Of a stretch of DNA of 64,000 bases, positions 34,589-47,580 are shown piece after piece. Under the pieces are notes generated by a model that ran no database searches, had not been told where the DNA came from, and saw only the letters and a list, made by a program, of their open reading frames with translations. The translations under genes and the position numbers were made by a program. The DNA lies in assembly GCA_963920765.1 (NCBI GenBank), contig OY987247.1, positions 14,976,471 through 15,040,470 on the forward strand. Direction: 5' to 3'. The stretch comes from Ulota crispa (Eukaryota; Streptophyta; Bryopsida; Orthotrichales; Orthotrichaceae). Numbering within the stretch: the stretch's first letter is position 1; every line of letters starts with the position of its first letter.

Positions 34589-35669
34589 TAAATGTATGAA
34601 ATTCTGCTCAAACATTTATGAATAATAAACTTCTAGAAAGTCCCACAAAACGTGAAAATGAAAACCACCAAAGCCAAAAACTCTCCAAATTCAAAAATTA
34701 GCTAGGTTATGCCAAAACAAGACTAAAAGAAAATCTCAAAATAAATTAGAGAGAATTTTGGAGAAGGTAGTATCTAATTTTTCAATTTTTTTACAATTTT
34801 TTTTAAGAGAGTACATTTTTATTGAAAAACATACTAGAAAAAGTGCGATTAATTTTTAATAATATTGAAATCACTCCTCAAGTTGAAAAGTTGAAAAATT
34901 GATTTTTTGTGAAATTATATTGCCAAAATGCTTTGGCAAATGTCTCATGAAATATATATAGTTTTTCTCAATAAATTATCATCTTTTTCATGATGTTTTA
35001 TAAAAGAACTTCAACTTTTGCATCTATTTCTTTGATTGCACAACTCTTTGTTGCATTTTTCCTATATAAAATTATTATTTTACGTCATCAACAGGTAAAC
35101 TTTCTTGTAAAAATTGACCCCTTTATGTAACCATTGTTTCAACATTTTTGCAAATCTTCTAGTACTTCTCCTATCCAAATTGAATCAAATTTGTCTTTTG
35201 TAATCATGTATAAGTTTTGCAACAAAATGCAAGTTACAGCAACACAATGCAAGTTACAGCAACATGTGCTAGAGATTTCATATGAACATTGGCCCTCTTT
35301 TTGATAATCTTCTATAACTCATTTGAAATATTAAAAATTTGCTCTACACACATACAAATTGAAGATTGGATAATACTCTAGTGCGCTTTGTATGGTTTTA
35401 GCCTTTATGATTGCCCTTAAATAAGCAATGCAACCAAGGTTGTATTAAGTAAGCTGCATTTTCCATCAACTTGTACAACAAAAGTTCACCTTCTATACAA
35501 GCTTTTTTTTACTCTAGAGTATAGTTCACCAAAAATAATCCAATTATGTAAACTCCTAATTCAACCAAATTCATAACCTCAAAATATACAATTCGTATTT
35601 ACAATTCCTTGCAATAAAGCAAATATAAAAGGTTTGCGGCAATAGTAAATATTCTTTCCTATAATTGAA
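34589..35669. other. AT-rich spacer, no gene recognised
   Basis: Very AT-rich. A 21-bp phrase 'aatgcaagttacagcaaca' is duplicated in tandem at 35227-35265. Nothing else. Confidence 0.35.
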
Positions 35670-35908
35670 CCCCTGAGCACCCTGCACAAGTTTGCTCAAA
35701 CTCAAACCCTTGGAATTCATTCCTATCAAACTTTCATCTAAAAAAGATCCACATAAATTGACCGTACCAATTGGTAGGGAGCATATGCTTGGAGCTCCAT
35801 AGAAAGGGACATGTCCTTACACAATACCATTGAAAAGATTATAATGATCAAACCTTGAAATTTTTCAAAACCAAGAGGCCATATTCTGGCCCCTTGGGTG
35901 CTCAGGGG
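35670..35908. mobile_element. Short piggyBac-like MITE (GCACCC class)
   Basis: CCCCTGAGCACCC at both ends. Right TTAA at 35909-35912; the left target reads TGAA (35666-35669), one base from TTAA. 239 bp. Confidence 0.75.
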
Positions 35909-36487
35909 TTAAGGTAGTATGGGAACAATGTGATTTGTTAATGGCTCCTATTACTTAAAGGATAGTGTGCAAATTCCTAACCTTTTTTGGTAAAGCTTTA
36001 AACTTGTTTTCATTTAATGAACACCATATTAGGTAAATTGGGATAAACATTTTGGAACTTTCACTATTTTTGCCATTATGTATATATTAGCATATCATAA
36101 AAAAAACAAGCATGTATTTTCTTGTACAATAGTGAAGTCCTAGAGATTGCTTCCAAGAACTTCAATAATTACAATTTTTGAGCAATAACTATGCCTACAT
36201 TTAATGATGTAAGATTAAAGTGAAATACAAAATGGTCCCTTTGTTTTCCCCAGTTTACCTAATAAAGTATTTAGTATTTAAACTTCAAATAAAATGTAAA
36301 TGTATTTTTACCACCTTAAAATATTCTCTTACAGTTTCTAAGATTATACACTCTGTAACTCCACATGCATCCTCACTTAGGGCTGAAGCAACCATTAGCT
36401 TCCTTGTACAACTTTCTTTTCTTTTCAAAAGTAGATTCAGTTTCTCACATAGAAAATTGAAAGTAGCATAAAAGACGCCAGTCCTTC

Positions 36488-36566
36488 TCTTAACCCATTA
36501 AGGACTCTCTTAACCCATTAAGGACTCTCTTAACCCATTAAGGACTCTCTTAACCCATTAAGGACT
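36488..36566. repeat. 20-bp tandem repeat built from a transposon terminus
   Basis: TTAACCCATTAAGGACTCTC occurs at 36490, 36510 and 36530, and a fourth copy at 36550 runs on into the element body. Each unit contains a full TTAA target plus the terminal bases of the adjoining element. Confidence 0.95.
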
Positions 36567-36956
36567 GGTCGATCAGTTCCTAGTTGATTTTGACTCTTTT
36601 CAATTTGTAGAGAGAGCATGTCAAGGAATTTGATGACATGGCAAAGGGGACGGGTTTGGGGATTTGGAAAGTGAAGAGTTTAGGACAATAGTTAGCCAAT
36701 CTGAGGTGGTATGTGGCTAGAGGGTTGAAAAACTAAAAGAGCACCGGCTGATAATACACCAATAAATGTAAAAAGATGGCCATAACAACTAAAGAGTGAG
36801 CATAATTCATGATGCATAACACTAAAGGCTGCAAGATAATTCCATTTGTATGGTCAGATCTGTGATAGACATCTATATTCAATAACCCTAAAAATGTCCC
36901 CAAATCGAAATACAAAGGATTGCCCACCCTAAGAATTGACCACGGTTGTTAAAGGG
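36554..36956. mobile_element. piggyBac-like MITE (CCCWTTAA tip)
   Basis: The left tip CCCATTAAGGACTGG follows TTAA 36550-36553. The right tip is the complement of CCCTTTAACAACC before TTAA 36957-36960, which is shared with the next element. TIR agreement is short, about 8-10 bp. Confidence 0.6.
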
Positions 36957-36960
36957 TTAA

Positions 36961-38181
36961 CCCTTGAGTGCCCAGGCCACTATCACCAAAATCAAGGTTT
37001 TGGGAGACCTATAGTGCATGCCACCATAAACCAACAAAGATGCAATAATTGTATTAACTATTTACAATAACCCTCAAAAAATTATATCTCTTTGTAACTA
37101 CAAGCAATGAGATGTTAGGAAAAAAGTTACAAAGAGAAATTGGAATTATTGTTTGCCAAAAAAAAGTTATCATCATTCAAAAATGGTAACTATTGGACAT
37201 TTTACATTAAGAGGGCAAAGAATTGGCCACCTTAGCACTCACTGCCTCAATATTAATAATTAATTTGCATGAGATTGACAAATTGAATAACTAAATTGAT
37301 AAAAATCCAAAGTGAATCATGTTACTTGGTCAACACATTTATGTCCATCATGACAAGTCCATGAGTTGTCATCTTGGTAGTGGAGCAAGTCACAACTAAA
37401 AGCAAATATAACAAACTACACAAGAATTTGGCCACTTTCCATAGTTTGTTGGTTTATGGTGGCATGCACCGTACAACTTTGATGTACTATATCTTAGTCA
37501 AATATTGGACGATTCACAAAAGACAACCATTGAAAATAGTGGAACACCTACTTAGAAAATGATTTGCAAATTTTGGGAAAATTTGACTGTGGGAGATGGG
37601 AGACTATAACATTTGATCAAACAACTTGAGATGGCAAAATCTTAATTTTTGGTAGGTAGTTGCTATTTGATGATTTTTACAAAATTATGGAAGCCCTTAA
37701 TTCATCTTAAATTTTGAGAGCAGCAAGATTAGATGTGAATGCACATACTTGTAAATTATTGAAGGTTGCACTTCTTTGTATGTCAAGTTTTAGGGCTTCA
37801 AACTTCTATTGCACAAAAAATAATAACTGGCACAGTTGGTGATGGTTGCCATAATAAGGGTCTAGAACATGCTTGAGCACTTGCCAACAAATTTCTTGCT
37901 ATCACAAAGCACACACAAGGAAGCTTGCAAGGGATATTGACCAGTTGCAGCTTGTAAAACGCTACTTGCTACCACGCTCCGTGTGGTTTTTCACCCAATC
38001 AAATCTCATGCAGCACTTGTACAACGTTTGGCTCTCTTGGCCATTACTCCATTGGCAATGACAACTTGAATGCCTTCATTATTGTAGTTTATAACAAGAT
38101 TAAAAAAAAAAAGATATGGTCCCTGAAACAAGCCTTCGAAATCATGCAACGACAGGATCCTGTCATTGGGGCGCTTAGGGG
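36961..38181. mobile_element. piggyBac-like non-autonomous element (GYGCCC class)
   Basis: Shares TTAA 36957-36960 on the left. Tips are CCCTTGAGTGCCC and CCCCTAAGCGCCC, then TTAA 38182-38185. 1221 bp. It holds a perfect 23-bp inverted repeat, 37016-37038 against 37445-37467. The short frames inside (e.g. 37374-37562) have no recognisable domain. Confidence 0.75.
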
Positions 38182-38185
38182 TTAA

Positions 38186-39298
38186 ACAACTTCTCCATGT
38201 GAGATCTCAACAAAATAGAATCCACAAAATTGAAGTGCCTCTCAAAGTTCCATATTTAAAATTTCAAGACAAATGCTGAACATTGCAACATTTGTTCAAT
38301 CACTTTGTAAACTAGTTTTTATCTATGTTGATAACTTGCTGCATAACCACATAATAACACCAGTACAACACCATTATCACAACAAAGATTTGCCTCCTGT
38401 CCTCCTCAATGCTAAAGTTTCACAAAACTAAGCAAAAAACAAACAGGAAAAAGGAAAAAGAAGAAGAGAGCACGAAATAAGAAAACTAGAATTGGAAGAG
38501 GAAGAAAGGAATTGCGGTGAATTTTTTTTTGAGTTACGAGCTGCCTTTCTTTGAAAAAATGTTAAAAAAAATAGAACTCAACTTTGTTCTCCTTTCTCAC
38601 TTTACATTACAATCAATGTTTGTTACCTCCAAAGTCAAGTTGTGGCCAAGGAGAACTTTTCTCACAGCTTCTTATCTCAAGTGTAAAAAGAGTTTTAGGC
38701 ACTTTTACACTAGGAGTTGAGGTCATCAAAAATTGAAATTGTCTCAACTAAAAATTCAAACCACATGGCTCTAAACATAATTTCAAGAATTTATTGCAAT
38801 ACAAAAACTAACACATAAATTTTATTTAATTTTGAAGGCTTTGGAATTTGAAGATTGAGGCCTATAGATGACTATTCTAGAACAACGAGGCCAAAGGAGA
38901 AATTCTTGAAAATACACAAAAAGCAAAACTGAAAAATAATAATCTAATAGAGTCATTGAGATTTCAGTTTTATCCTATTGTGTTAATTTTCTTAAGAAAA
39001 ATGTTGTATATTAAAACAATTGCATTTTTTATAGAAGTTAAAAAGGAATGTGAATCTTCTCTTTTGAGCTATAAATCGATCCACTTTTTTATCATCAATT
39101 CCCTTTTAAAGACCTTGAAGCTAATTTGAAAAATTCAACAATGAAAAACAACTACTGTGACCTTTTGTGCTCCAAAAGAATAGAAGTTTGTAGTATAATA
39201 GGAGAGGTTAATACAATTAATTCATAACTAATCATTGGTAGTGGCCTAGCAAAGAGTAAGACATTAATCAATTGGTATCAAGAAACGTTCAACAATCC
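38186..39298. other. AT-rich spacer, no gene recognised
   Basis: Purine-rich 38420-38520 and otherwise AT-rich. Short frames only. Confidence 0.35.
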
Positions 39299-39301
39299 TT
39301 A

Positions 39302-39463
39302 AGGCATCCTTCTATGCAGGGGGGTGGTCGGTGAAACTATAAGCAACCTACTTACCAATAATCTGTCGAATGCGGGTTCCAGCAAAACCAGAACCCCATC
39401 CAACTGATTATCAGTAGGCTGTTTATAGTTTCACCGGCCACCCCCCTGCATGAAAGGATGCCC
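39302..39463. mobile_element. Tourist-like (PIF/Harbinger) MITE
   Basis: TTA at 39299-39301 and 39464-39466 flank tips AGGCATCC and GGGCATCC. The TIR continues through GCAGGGGGGTGG and GGTGAAACTATA for about 45 bp. A TTA duplication plus GGGC-type tip is diagnostic of Tourist-type MITEs. Confidence 0.85.
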
Positions 39464-40198
39464 TTAGACTACCCATTGCACATGAAACATTTTGTCACAA
39501 TTTTCTTTTATTTTCTTAAAAGTTAATTTTCATTTCAAAAATCTGAATCACACTAATATTTTCATTATTTTAGATTTACAAAACAATTAATAATGTTGTA
39601 CAGTACTGTACTATTCATCAATGTCATCAATAAGCATTGTTTAACTTATGGCCCTCCAAAGATCTAGGTCATTTAGAAGGTACAATTTTTCAAAACTCCA
39701 ACAACTTTTTTAAGGCTAATTTTTTTGATTGATTGCTTCAAAAGAAGGGCTTCAAATTTTGATAATCTATCTTCTAAATTGTTGATAAAATATGGTGTAA
39801 TTGTTGCATGAATTGTATACTTATGTTTTTCAATCATATGCCTACTTTAACCCTTTTATGTCACTCAGGCATCGTCTTCCTCTCATCATATAGTAGTCCT
39901 ACGGTTTTGTTGAGCTTCAGCTTGTTTGCAAGAGAGAGTCGCTACTCAATCAGGTCCGACAAATGCAACCGGATTGCTGCTGCATTTTAGCTGCACTTCT
40001 TCACGGTGAGGTCAGGGTTACAAATTGAAAAGCGTTGGATGCATTTTTTCTTATATGGAGGGGCCGGTGACCCGGAGGAACACAAGCTTTAACGTTTTAT
40101 ACATCTGACGTGGAGTGCCACATGTGCTCATGTACATCTACTGCATCACGGGAAGCATGGTGGGAGAGTTTGCGGTACGCAAATTACCATTTATGATT

Positions 40199-40445
40199 CA
40201 CTTCATGAGTAACGGTTTTGGTTCTACTACATTCGTATTGATGTGTAAGGGAGCGGATCCACCCTGCGACGATACGCTCTAGGCACCATCATCAACGATG
40301 GCTTTGACAATGGCTTCGACAACTCACTTCATGAGTACCACTTTCAGTTCTAGTAGATTGGTACTACCATCAAAGAGGGCGGTTTCATCTTGCAAGGGAC
40401 ACGCTCTAGGCACCATCCTCAGTGTTGGCTTTGACTGTGTCGAGG
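40199..40445. repeat. 126-bp imperfect tandem duplication
   Basis: 'cacttcatgagta' starts at 40199 and 40325, and both are followed by related text ending in 'acgctctaggcaccatc'. Inside the piggyBac element, between its left end and the transposase. Confidence 0.7.
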
Positions 40446-41479
40446 CAAGTGCTCGTTTTTTTCATGCAAAATTATGTAGGTGGTGATTATTCCATCAAAG
40501 TCAACAACTTTGTGCGCTGTTATGTTGATCTTTTGGGCATTGTAGGTCTTTTGTTTGGCGTGCAACCATTTCCAACCATCGTGGTCGTCCTCACCGTGGA
40601 CGCCAAGACTTGTCATGTCGATAGTTTTGGTACCACATCCAGAATTTCAGTTCATTCTCAACGTGACGTTCACTTCAATAAGACTAGATTTATGAGCGTG
40701 CAGTGCTTGTGTGCTTGGAGGGAGGGTGCACAATGCACATGTCCTTCTGCATTACGGTGCAAGAAACAACACCGTATTGCTAGTTACCTGATTATGCAAC
40801 TTCGACGTGGCCAACAATTCAAAGGCTCCCCATTCCCCTAGATGTCGTCACCACCCAGTACAACAACCTAACTATGTCTGATTCGACAAAGAGCCAATTG
40901 GAATGGCATTGTTGCTTTGGGCACTTAGTATTTGTGGCAGAGTCGCTGTAACGAGGCTCAACAAGAATGCGCCACAACCAATGATTGTCTACATTACTGC
41001 TTTCTCTGCTAGACAGATTTCCATAACACATTGCAGCTGGTACACCACAATTGTAACACAACAAAATTTGCAGGTGAACTTCAAGCACCTCCTCTGATGG
41101 AGGGATTCTCATAGCAAAGGGCAATGACAATCGCACATATCTTTTTTGCAGAGTAGACCAATCCAGCTCTACAAAAAGTTTGTAGTAGTTGTGGCCCAAT
41201 CTCTCAAAAAAAACCAGAGTCTAAACTCTCCGGTAATTGCTACATCTTAGCATTGACTAGCCTGCAACCCCTACCATACCAACAACAATACAATCACTAC
41301 ACCCCGTCCCCTTACAATATGTCCATTCAAATACTATAAGTTCCCCATATTGGCTGAACTTGGCTACTCTATCCCCAACAACATTTGATGCCACTTTGCA
41401 ATCCGGAAATCTATTCCGCGCCTTCAAGCCTCCTCGACTGGTTCAAGAGCTACCGTCTTCTAGTAATCAGCAGCCCTCA

Positions 41480-44400
41480 ACGGCAAGTTCGCGCTTAATA
41501 TCCTGGCTGGGTGTGCACCTATACGTAACACACACCCTCACACATAAATGTGCAATCACAACCGGCAGAGAAACGTCCGGTTCATTGTGCATGCACAATA
41601 CAAGCACGGCGACAAGTGTCGTGCCCCTCAGTGCGGTGGAATCCAAGCCTGGTCAAATTACAAAATGGGCCTCTCACAGTACTTGCTCCAAGTGAGGATG
41701 AACTAGAGCCATGTCCATATCATAGTGCCACTACAGTCGTGTCTCCACCAGCAGCCCCACACGCTCTGCATCCTCCTGATAAAGCAAGTAGTAATTCAAA
41801 CAAGAAGAATCCAAAATAAACATCAGAATGTGGTGCCACCACTTGTGTGACTGCACCTGCACTATGTACCTCCCTTGTTGTTGGTCCACAACATCCACCC
41901 CCCTCATGTTCCCGTGGTATTGCAAGAGGATGGGGCTTGTTGGGAAATTCACCCTCTCGCGTTGGATCCAACGCTCCACGATGGCACCATCTTGGATCGG
42001 GTTTAGGGCTGTACTCAATAGCCACACCGGCTTGGCGTCAATCCAACAGATGGAGGCAACACTATGGGACCTGTGCATTTTTGTAATCAAAGTTCCCCTA
42101 GGAGGGAGGTGGGACTTTGGAAACCCACCAAGGGAAGAAGGGAAGCCCTTTGACCCCTTCTTTGCCGTGTTTGTCGCATAGAACCTCCTCTCCAATAAAT
42201 GCATGAAGAGTTTGACACCGCTGAAAAAGTTGTCAGTTACAACTGTATGGCCGCGGTTTTCTAATCCACGCACAAGTTGCAAAACCGCGTTCTCTCCTAC
42301 CAATGATCTAACCTTGCTCTCACCTCCAGCGCCCATGTACATTGAGATGTTGGAAACATACCTGCAATCAAAATGCAAAATCATGTTTTAGTAATTCCAC
42401 TCCCAACCACTTCAATTTGCAAAAACCACAAACCATGATCAAGCCTTACTAAAAACAATGCCACAACAATACAACTAATGACAAGCAAAGAACACAAAAT
42501 ACAAGGTGCCCCAACCACTCCCCCCCCCCACTAACACGCTACAAAGACCACTTTTGAGGCATATGTCACTTCTTTCTGAACAATCTACGGACCACCCAAA
42601 AAATGCTCACACAGAAAATAACCCAATAATGCTGCAACTGTATGTTGTCAGAGGTCAAGCAGCTTCACTACTACTCAATACTCCCAAGATTCTAATGGAT
42701 TCGTAAATGCAGAAGGTATGAACATGAATGCCAACTAGAGTTGAGCCCTCCCGTTAGTGAACCAATAAAGAAGCTGGAATACAGGCTACTCTAGTGCATT
42801 ACCGCGCTGCCATTGCTGAAAGACATCCCTCTTGCGGCTCTTCTAAATGCTCTTGTTGATCTGGACCGCTATCTGTTGACAGGAACCTCCTTTCAATTTT
42901 TATAGAAGTGCCCGGCTCATGGACTGACCCCATTGGTTTTGAATGTGGCCCAGCTAGCCATTGCGCGAGGCGGGATCCGTCAAGACGAGTCCTGAAGCAA
43001 GGCATGCCGGTTTAGTTTTGTGGACACAGCGCTATGTTGGGCCGCGGCGCCACCATCGCAAGCGCTGCGGCCTCCTCGCATTAGGCTTGATACGCAAAGA
43101 CCCAATGTTGCACTAAAGCATTCCGTGGTGTAGCTTTAACAATGCAATGATCAGTACAAGTCCTAGGACTTGTAGGTGCAGTAAGACTGGAACTATCGGC
43201 TTGGCAGCGGAACCTGCTGCCTCTAGCTTGCTCATCCAGATACGGTGGCACGCTACCACTATAGAAAAGGAAGTGGGCCTCAAGGGCAACTCGTCAGACA
43301 ATGTCACTACCGAGAATGATAGACTTGACACAACACACACAGTCTCTGAACGCATGTAGCACAGCAGTGCAATACGTAAATTTCCCAAAAAAAAGGCCTC
43401 CAAAGCAATGATATGCGACCCCATCTGGTCCCAACACACATGAGGTGCACAATAGCATTCCGCGATAGAGCACCCACGGCTAGTTCAGCAGCAAAAGCGT
43501 GGCAAGTCAATGTTGCAGCAAAGGTGAAACGGTTGGAGTTGCGAGAGGGCACGTCGCGCGCAGTTCTTGCAGCCTAACACTGTGGCATGCTAACAGTAGA
43601 AGTAACAAGTCTAGCGGCTAGGCCAATTCAGCAAAATATGTTTTCCACTGCAACAATAAACCTAACACAAATGGCGTAGCCCTAGGCGTCTCAATCACAG
43701 CAACAGACAGCCTGACATAAATAAAATCTAACCCACCAACAAAAGAGCTTCAGGAAGTGCCAACAGAGATCATTCTCTCCTCTTTCTCCAGTGCATTGCT
43801 ATAGCACGGTACCTAAGCACAGACGTTTTACAAATTAGAAACAAAAAGGGACATCAGTAAGGGTGCAATTTAGGAATGTACCTGAATTGGCTAGAGGCAA
43901 GAGCCCAAATTTTAATTCAAAAAAAAACAGGCTTGGACTTCATATATTGGAGAATACCGCAATATCGCCCTTTGTAAGGAACCATGGTCTCATCAACGGT
44001 AATGATGGCCTCGTTGCTGTACAACAACTTGCTAATCCGCGTGAAGTTCTCCACCAAGGTACGCACCTTCCCTATTTTATTATATGTCAGGTTGTTTGAG
44101 TCTGAAGCGATGTGGTTGTTGTTCACAAGGTGAATACAATGCACAATTGCTTCAAACTGGTCACGGTGCATGACAAAGAATATGATTGGGCAATTATAAT
44201 ATGGCCGCACGTCCCAATACAAGCGCCTCTGCGGCAACCCCTTCAGACCCATCAGAATCAACACTCCAAACCAGCATAAGAGTTACTCTTTGGTTATGTC
44301 AACTCAGTCGCAATGACCATTTGTTAAGTGCGAGTGCTTGTGGCTAGGCTGGTTTGTATATCTGCAAGGCAAAGAGCAAAAAGATACTGGCAATTATCAA

Positions 44401-47400
44401 ATGTGCTGCAGAAAAAACAAACCAAACTAGCACCTAAGAAATACTTGCTGGACAGAAGCTGACCATCCAAAAGAAGAGGTTCATGGGAAGGGCCGACTCT
44501 TTGAAAGGTCGGTTATTGCAACTTTACGAATGAAGGTAACCATTCCCAGGTGACACAGACTTAGCAAGATACATATGTAGACAAGGACAACGAGGTGCTG
44601 TGCATATTACCTGTTAGTCTCGCGTACAATTGGTGACAAGCTTTGGTGAAGCCAATACAGCATGAAGTAATCAATAAGGTTGGCAGGGATCATGCGAAGC
44701 CTTCCCTTGGATCCAGGCACCAGTACCTGAAAATCTCGATCACTGTGTAACTCCAGCACCAACTCCTGCCACTAGTCATCCCCCCACTTCTCGTCAAAGG
44801 TCCACATGGAGGTGTCTTCTACTTTGCTGTACAGTCCCAACTCCGATAGTGGAATCTTGGTGAAGGAGGTCGCAAGAGATGACAGTGTGTTCTTGCTACT
44901 TACATCATCAAGTCTAGAAAGTCACCGCGCCAGTTGACATTGCTTGGATCAGATAAGAACTCATTGTTGTGAGCAGGATGTGGGCTAGCTGGCTATACAA
45001 GGGCCGCTTCTGCAATCAGATTGCTCATACAGTTTTTATAAACTAAAACCCACTGTGTTTCCGAGCCTACAATGTTGCATTTGTTGTTCATAGTGTTGCA
45101 AATGGGGTGCTCCCGTATCCCAATAGAACTACCGAAGTCGAGGGAGAACATTGGTTTCCCAGTAATGACGTGATAATACCTCCGTTTGACCTCACCTCGG
45201 AGGCTGGACAAGCTTGCGGAGATGCAAGACTCATAACCTAAGGATAGTAACTAGACATGCACATGCATCTTGTGAAGCCAAGCTCGTAAATCAACATGTC
45301 ACAGAGCATGTCCCGAGAGGATCCTCTCCACCGGCAAACCCTCTGTCAAAGATCTTTGACTAGTGTCAATAGCCTCCACAATAAAGGGACAGGAGCAATT
45401 GCTGCAGTCGTGCTCCCATGGACAATAATTACCTTGACTCTGGCGTGCCAAAGTATCAAGCAACGGCGGTCCGGGCGTGAAGTTGACCATAGAGTACTGG
45501 CAAGCGGGAGCAAAAGAGGTTTCGACAACATGCGTGAGTGCAAGCAGATTTTGATTTGTGGTGATCGGTGACGTAGGTGGAGTAACATATCTTGGCTCAA
45601 CCGCATCTGTGTTGTCAAAGGGGGTGTCCCAAAAGTTTTCATCGGCTGGATTTACTGCGCCTAAGGCTGTTTGTCCCTTGACGTGCCTATATAATCCAAT
45701 GCTAGTTAGAAAAGCGGGACAGAAGATCTAGATTTTGGCCGGCTACGGAAATACAAGAGGGAGGTGGACCTCTAATGAAGGCCGTACCGATCTTCTTCCA
45801 AAAAGTGCACCGTGAAGGAGACATCCTACCGGGTGCTTACAACACTACATATCAAGTGAAGGTCATCTAGGAATCTATGCGTTGAATTTGGCATGGTACA
45901 TGCCGAATACAGAAAGGAAACTAAGTTTTGTAATTGGGGATGAAGTTGACAAGGGAAGGGACACCGCGGTCAATTTGGTTTGGAGGAACCAATGAAGGGG
46001 GTGCCCCCTTCCAGAAGCTTTAGCTACTGCAAGGAGCCTCACCAAAATGTTCTAGGTCGTGTCCTACAAGCGGTCACTCAGAATCTGAAGTACTTGAGTT
46101 CAATCCGGATCATTACTTGGAAGCTTATTCTGCAGCGTAGGTCCTGCCTCAAAGAAGGGTGAAACTTACAAAGAATTTGACACCAAACTTCAAAAAGTTT
46201 TATTCATGTTTGATACTAAATTCCACGTAAGCAAAGTTTCGTGAAAGCAAACAACATAGCTGAGAGGTTCTGGAATCCTAGAAAGTCGATCTTTGCAGCT
46301 ATGCTAAGGGTTCACAACGGGGTACCTACATTATGGACCCTCAACCATGGTCACATCAAAGTAAACCTTGTAATAGCTTTGAGCTAAAAGCAGACAACAT
46401 CATAACTAGAAAACCAATGCAGGAGGGGTACATGGGGCATCTTGGATCAAAAATCATACGTAATTGGAAGAATTGACACAGGCTGGAGGCAAGGTATGGG
46501 GGTCAAATGAGCTTACCTTGGTTGAAGTTGCCCTGATTCTGCGAAACACAGTATGATTGGGCTTCTCTGGGTCGATGTGATACCCGGCGATATCCACCCA
46601 GGTGGTGCCACAATGGGGGGGTGACCGTGATCCCTTTCGGCTGAATTGATCCACCCAGTGCTTTGTCGAGTGGTCTGACTATCGCTACCACGTCATTGCT
46701 CCGGCCCTCCTCATAATGGCTGTGCTCAACGACCTCTACCGGTGTTGTTGTCTTCACTGCTAGCAATCGCAGCAGTCCGGATCTACTCTCCATGGGCGTT
46801 GTGGGCTCCGCAAGGACAACTAGCCCCTCTTCCTTTGCGTCCTATTGGTAGATGCCTTGATCCCCTAGAAGCATCACCCCTCCCTGTCAACGTCCCTACT
46901 TCTCTTGGTGCTTTTGCATGGGCTTTGAATTCCAGCTGCAATTGCCAATTTACCTCGGCTAAAAGTACCGGGCAATGCTCTCCTTGGCTTCCTAGCCAAG
47001 GTGGCAGACCCATCACCCAAACTAAATTCCGAGTCACTTGAATCTTGTGAGACGAAGCGACGGTGGTGCTCTGCATTGCGGCAAGGGTTGTGGACACCGA
47101 TTGATCTTGCAGTGCACCCTCCGAGCAAGAATGGACTGTCAGATTTGTTGTCGATGCATTCGCCATAGCAAACGACGTTGTCCCCCCCCCCCCCGATCCA
47201 CACCGACGAGCAGCCTTTGCTGAAGCGGAGCCTTTGTGGTAGGGGACTGAATGCCTTGCTGAGAGCGTCTTGCCTCCGTTGCTTCCTCCCGCATCCGCCC
47301 CATTTACAATATTTGGTATGTTTGGGAAAAAGTTATGTCGTATGAGCCAGTTCATGTGGTCACTAAAACCCTTGGGATCACCTTCCTCCAACCGCTCCTT

Positions 47401-47580
47401 CCAACCTAGAATGTGTTGAATATGTCTGCAAAAAAGAAACCTTTGCCACTGAGAATTTGTAGTCCCCGACGCGCGAGACGTGCAAGGAGGGAGGCGGTGT
47501 TTGCACAAAAAAACCGGGCAGACAAAACAAGTGATCAGACAAGCTCAAAATACTATAGCCCCGGGATCCACAGCCCACGC
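41480..47580 (-). pseudogene. piggyBac transposase (DDE_Tnp_1_7), multi-exon, inactivated
   Basis: The DDE_Tnp_1_7 domain is assembled from minus-strand exons. One exon ends at 44611 (IVRETNR, donor AG|GTAATA). The next is 44361-43882 (ILMGLKGLP, VDETMVPYKGR, QYMKSKPV; donor CAG|GTACAT). The next begins at 42361 (GHTVVTDNFFSGVKLF, YHGNMRGVDVVDQ, KWWHHI, SCLNYYLLY). Junction phases match (AG+A, AG+G). The three catalytic Asp codons are intact: 43992-43994, 42232-42234 and 41893-41895. A Cys-rich tail typical of the family lies at about 41500-41662 in another frame, implying a further intron or frameshift. Possible N-terminal parts: an acidic DSSDSEFSL stretch within 46874-47203, an exon ending at 46517 (donor AAG|GTAAGC), and 44993-45211. 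In-frame stops fall inside conserved blocks at 44772-44774 (TAG), 44304-44306 (TGA), 44283-44285 (TAA) and 43917-43919 (TGA, at the family's Gly after KP). This copy should therefore be dead. N-terminal exon structure is uncertain. Confidence 0.85.

Noticed and set aside
40422..40841. 139-codon plus-strand ORF inside the piggyBac element
   Set aside because: No recognisable domain and opposite to the transposase; an overlapping minus frame (40819-41199) is equally unremarkable.
46742..47041. Plus-strand ORF opposite the transposase N-terminal region
   Set aside because: Shadow of the minus-strand frames; no protein features.
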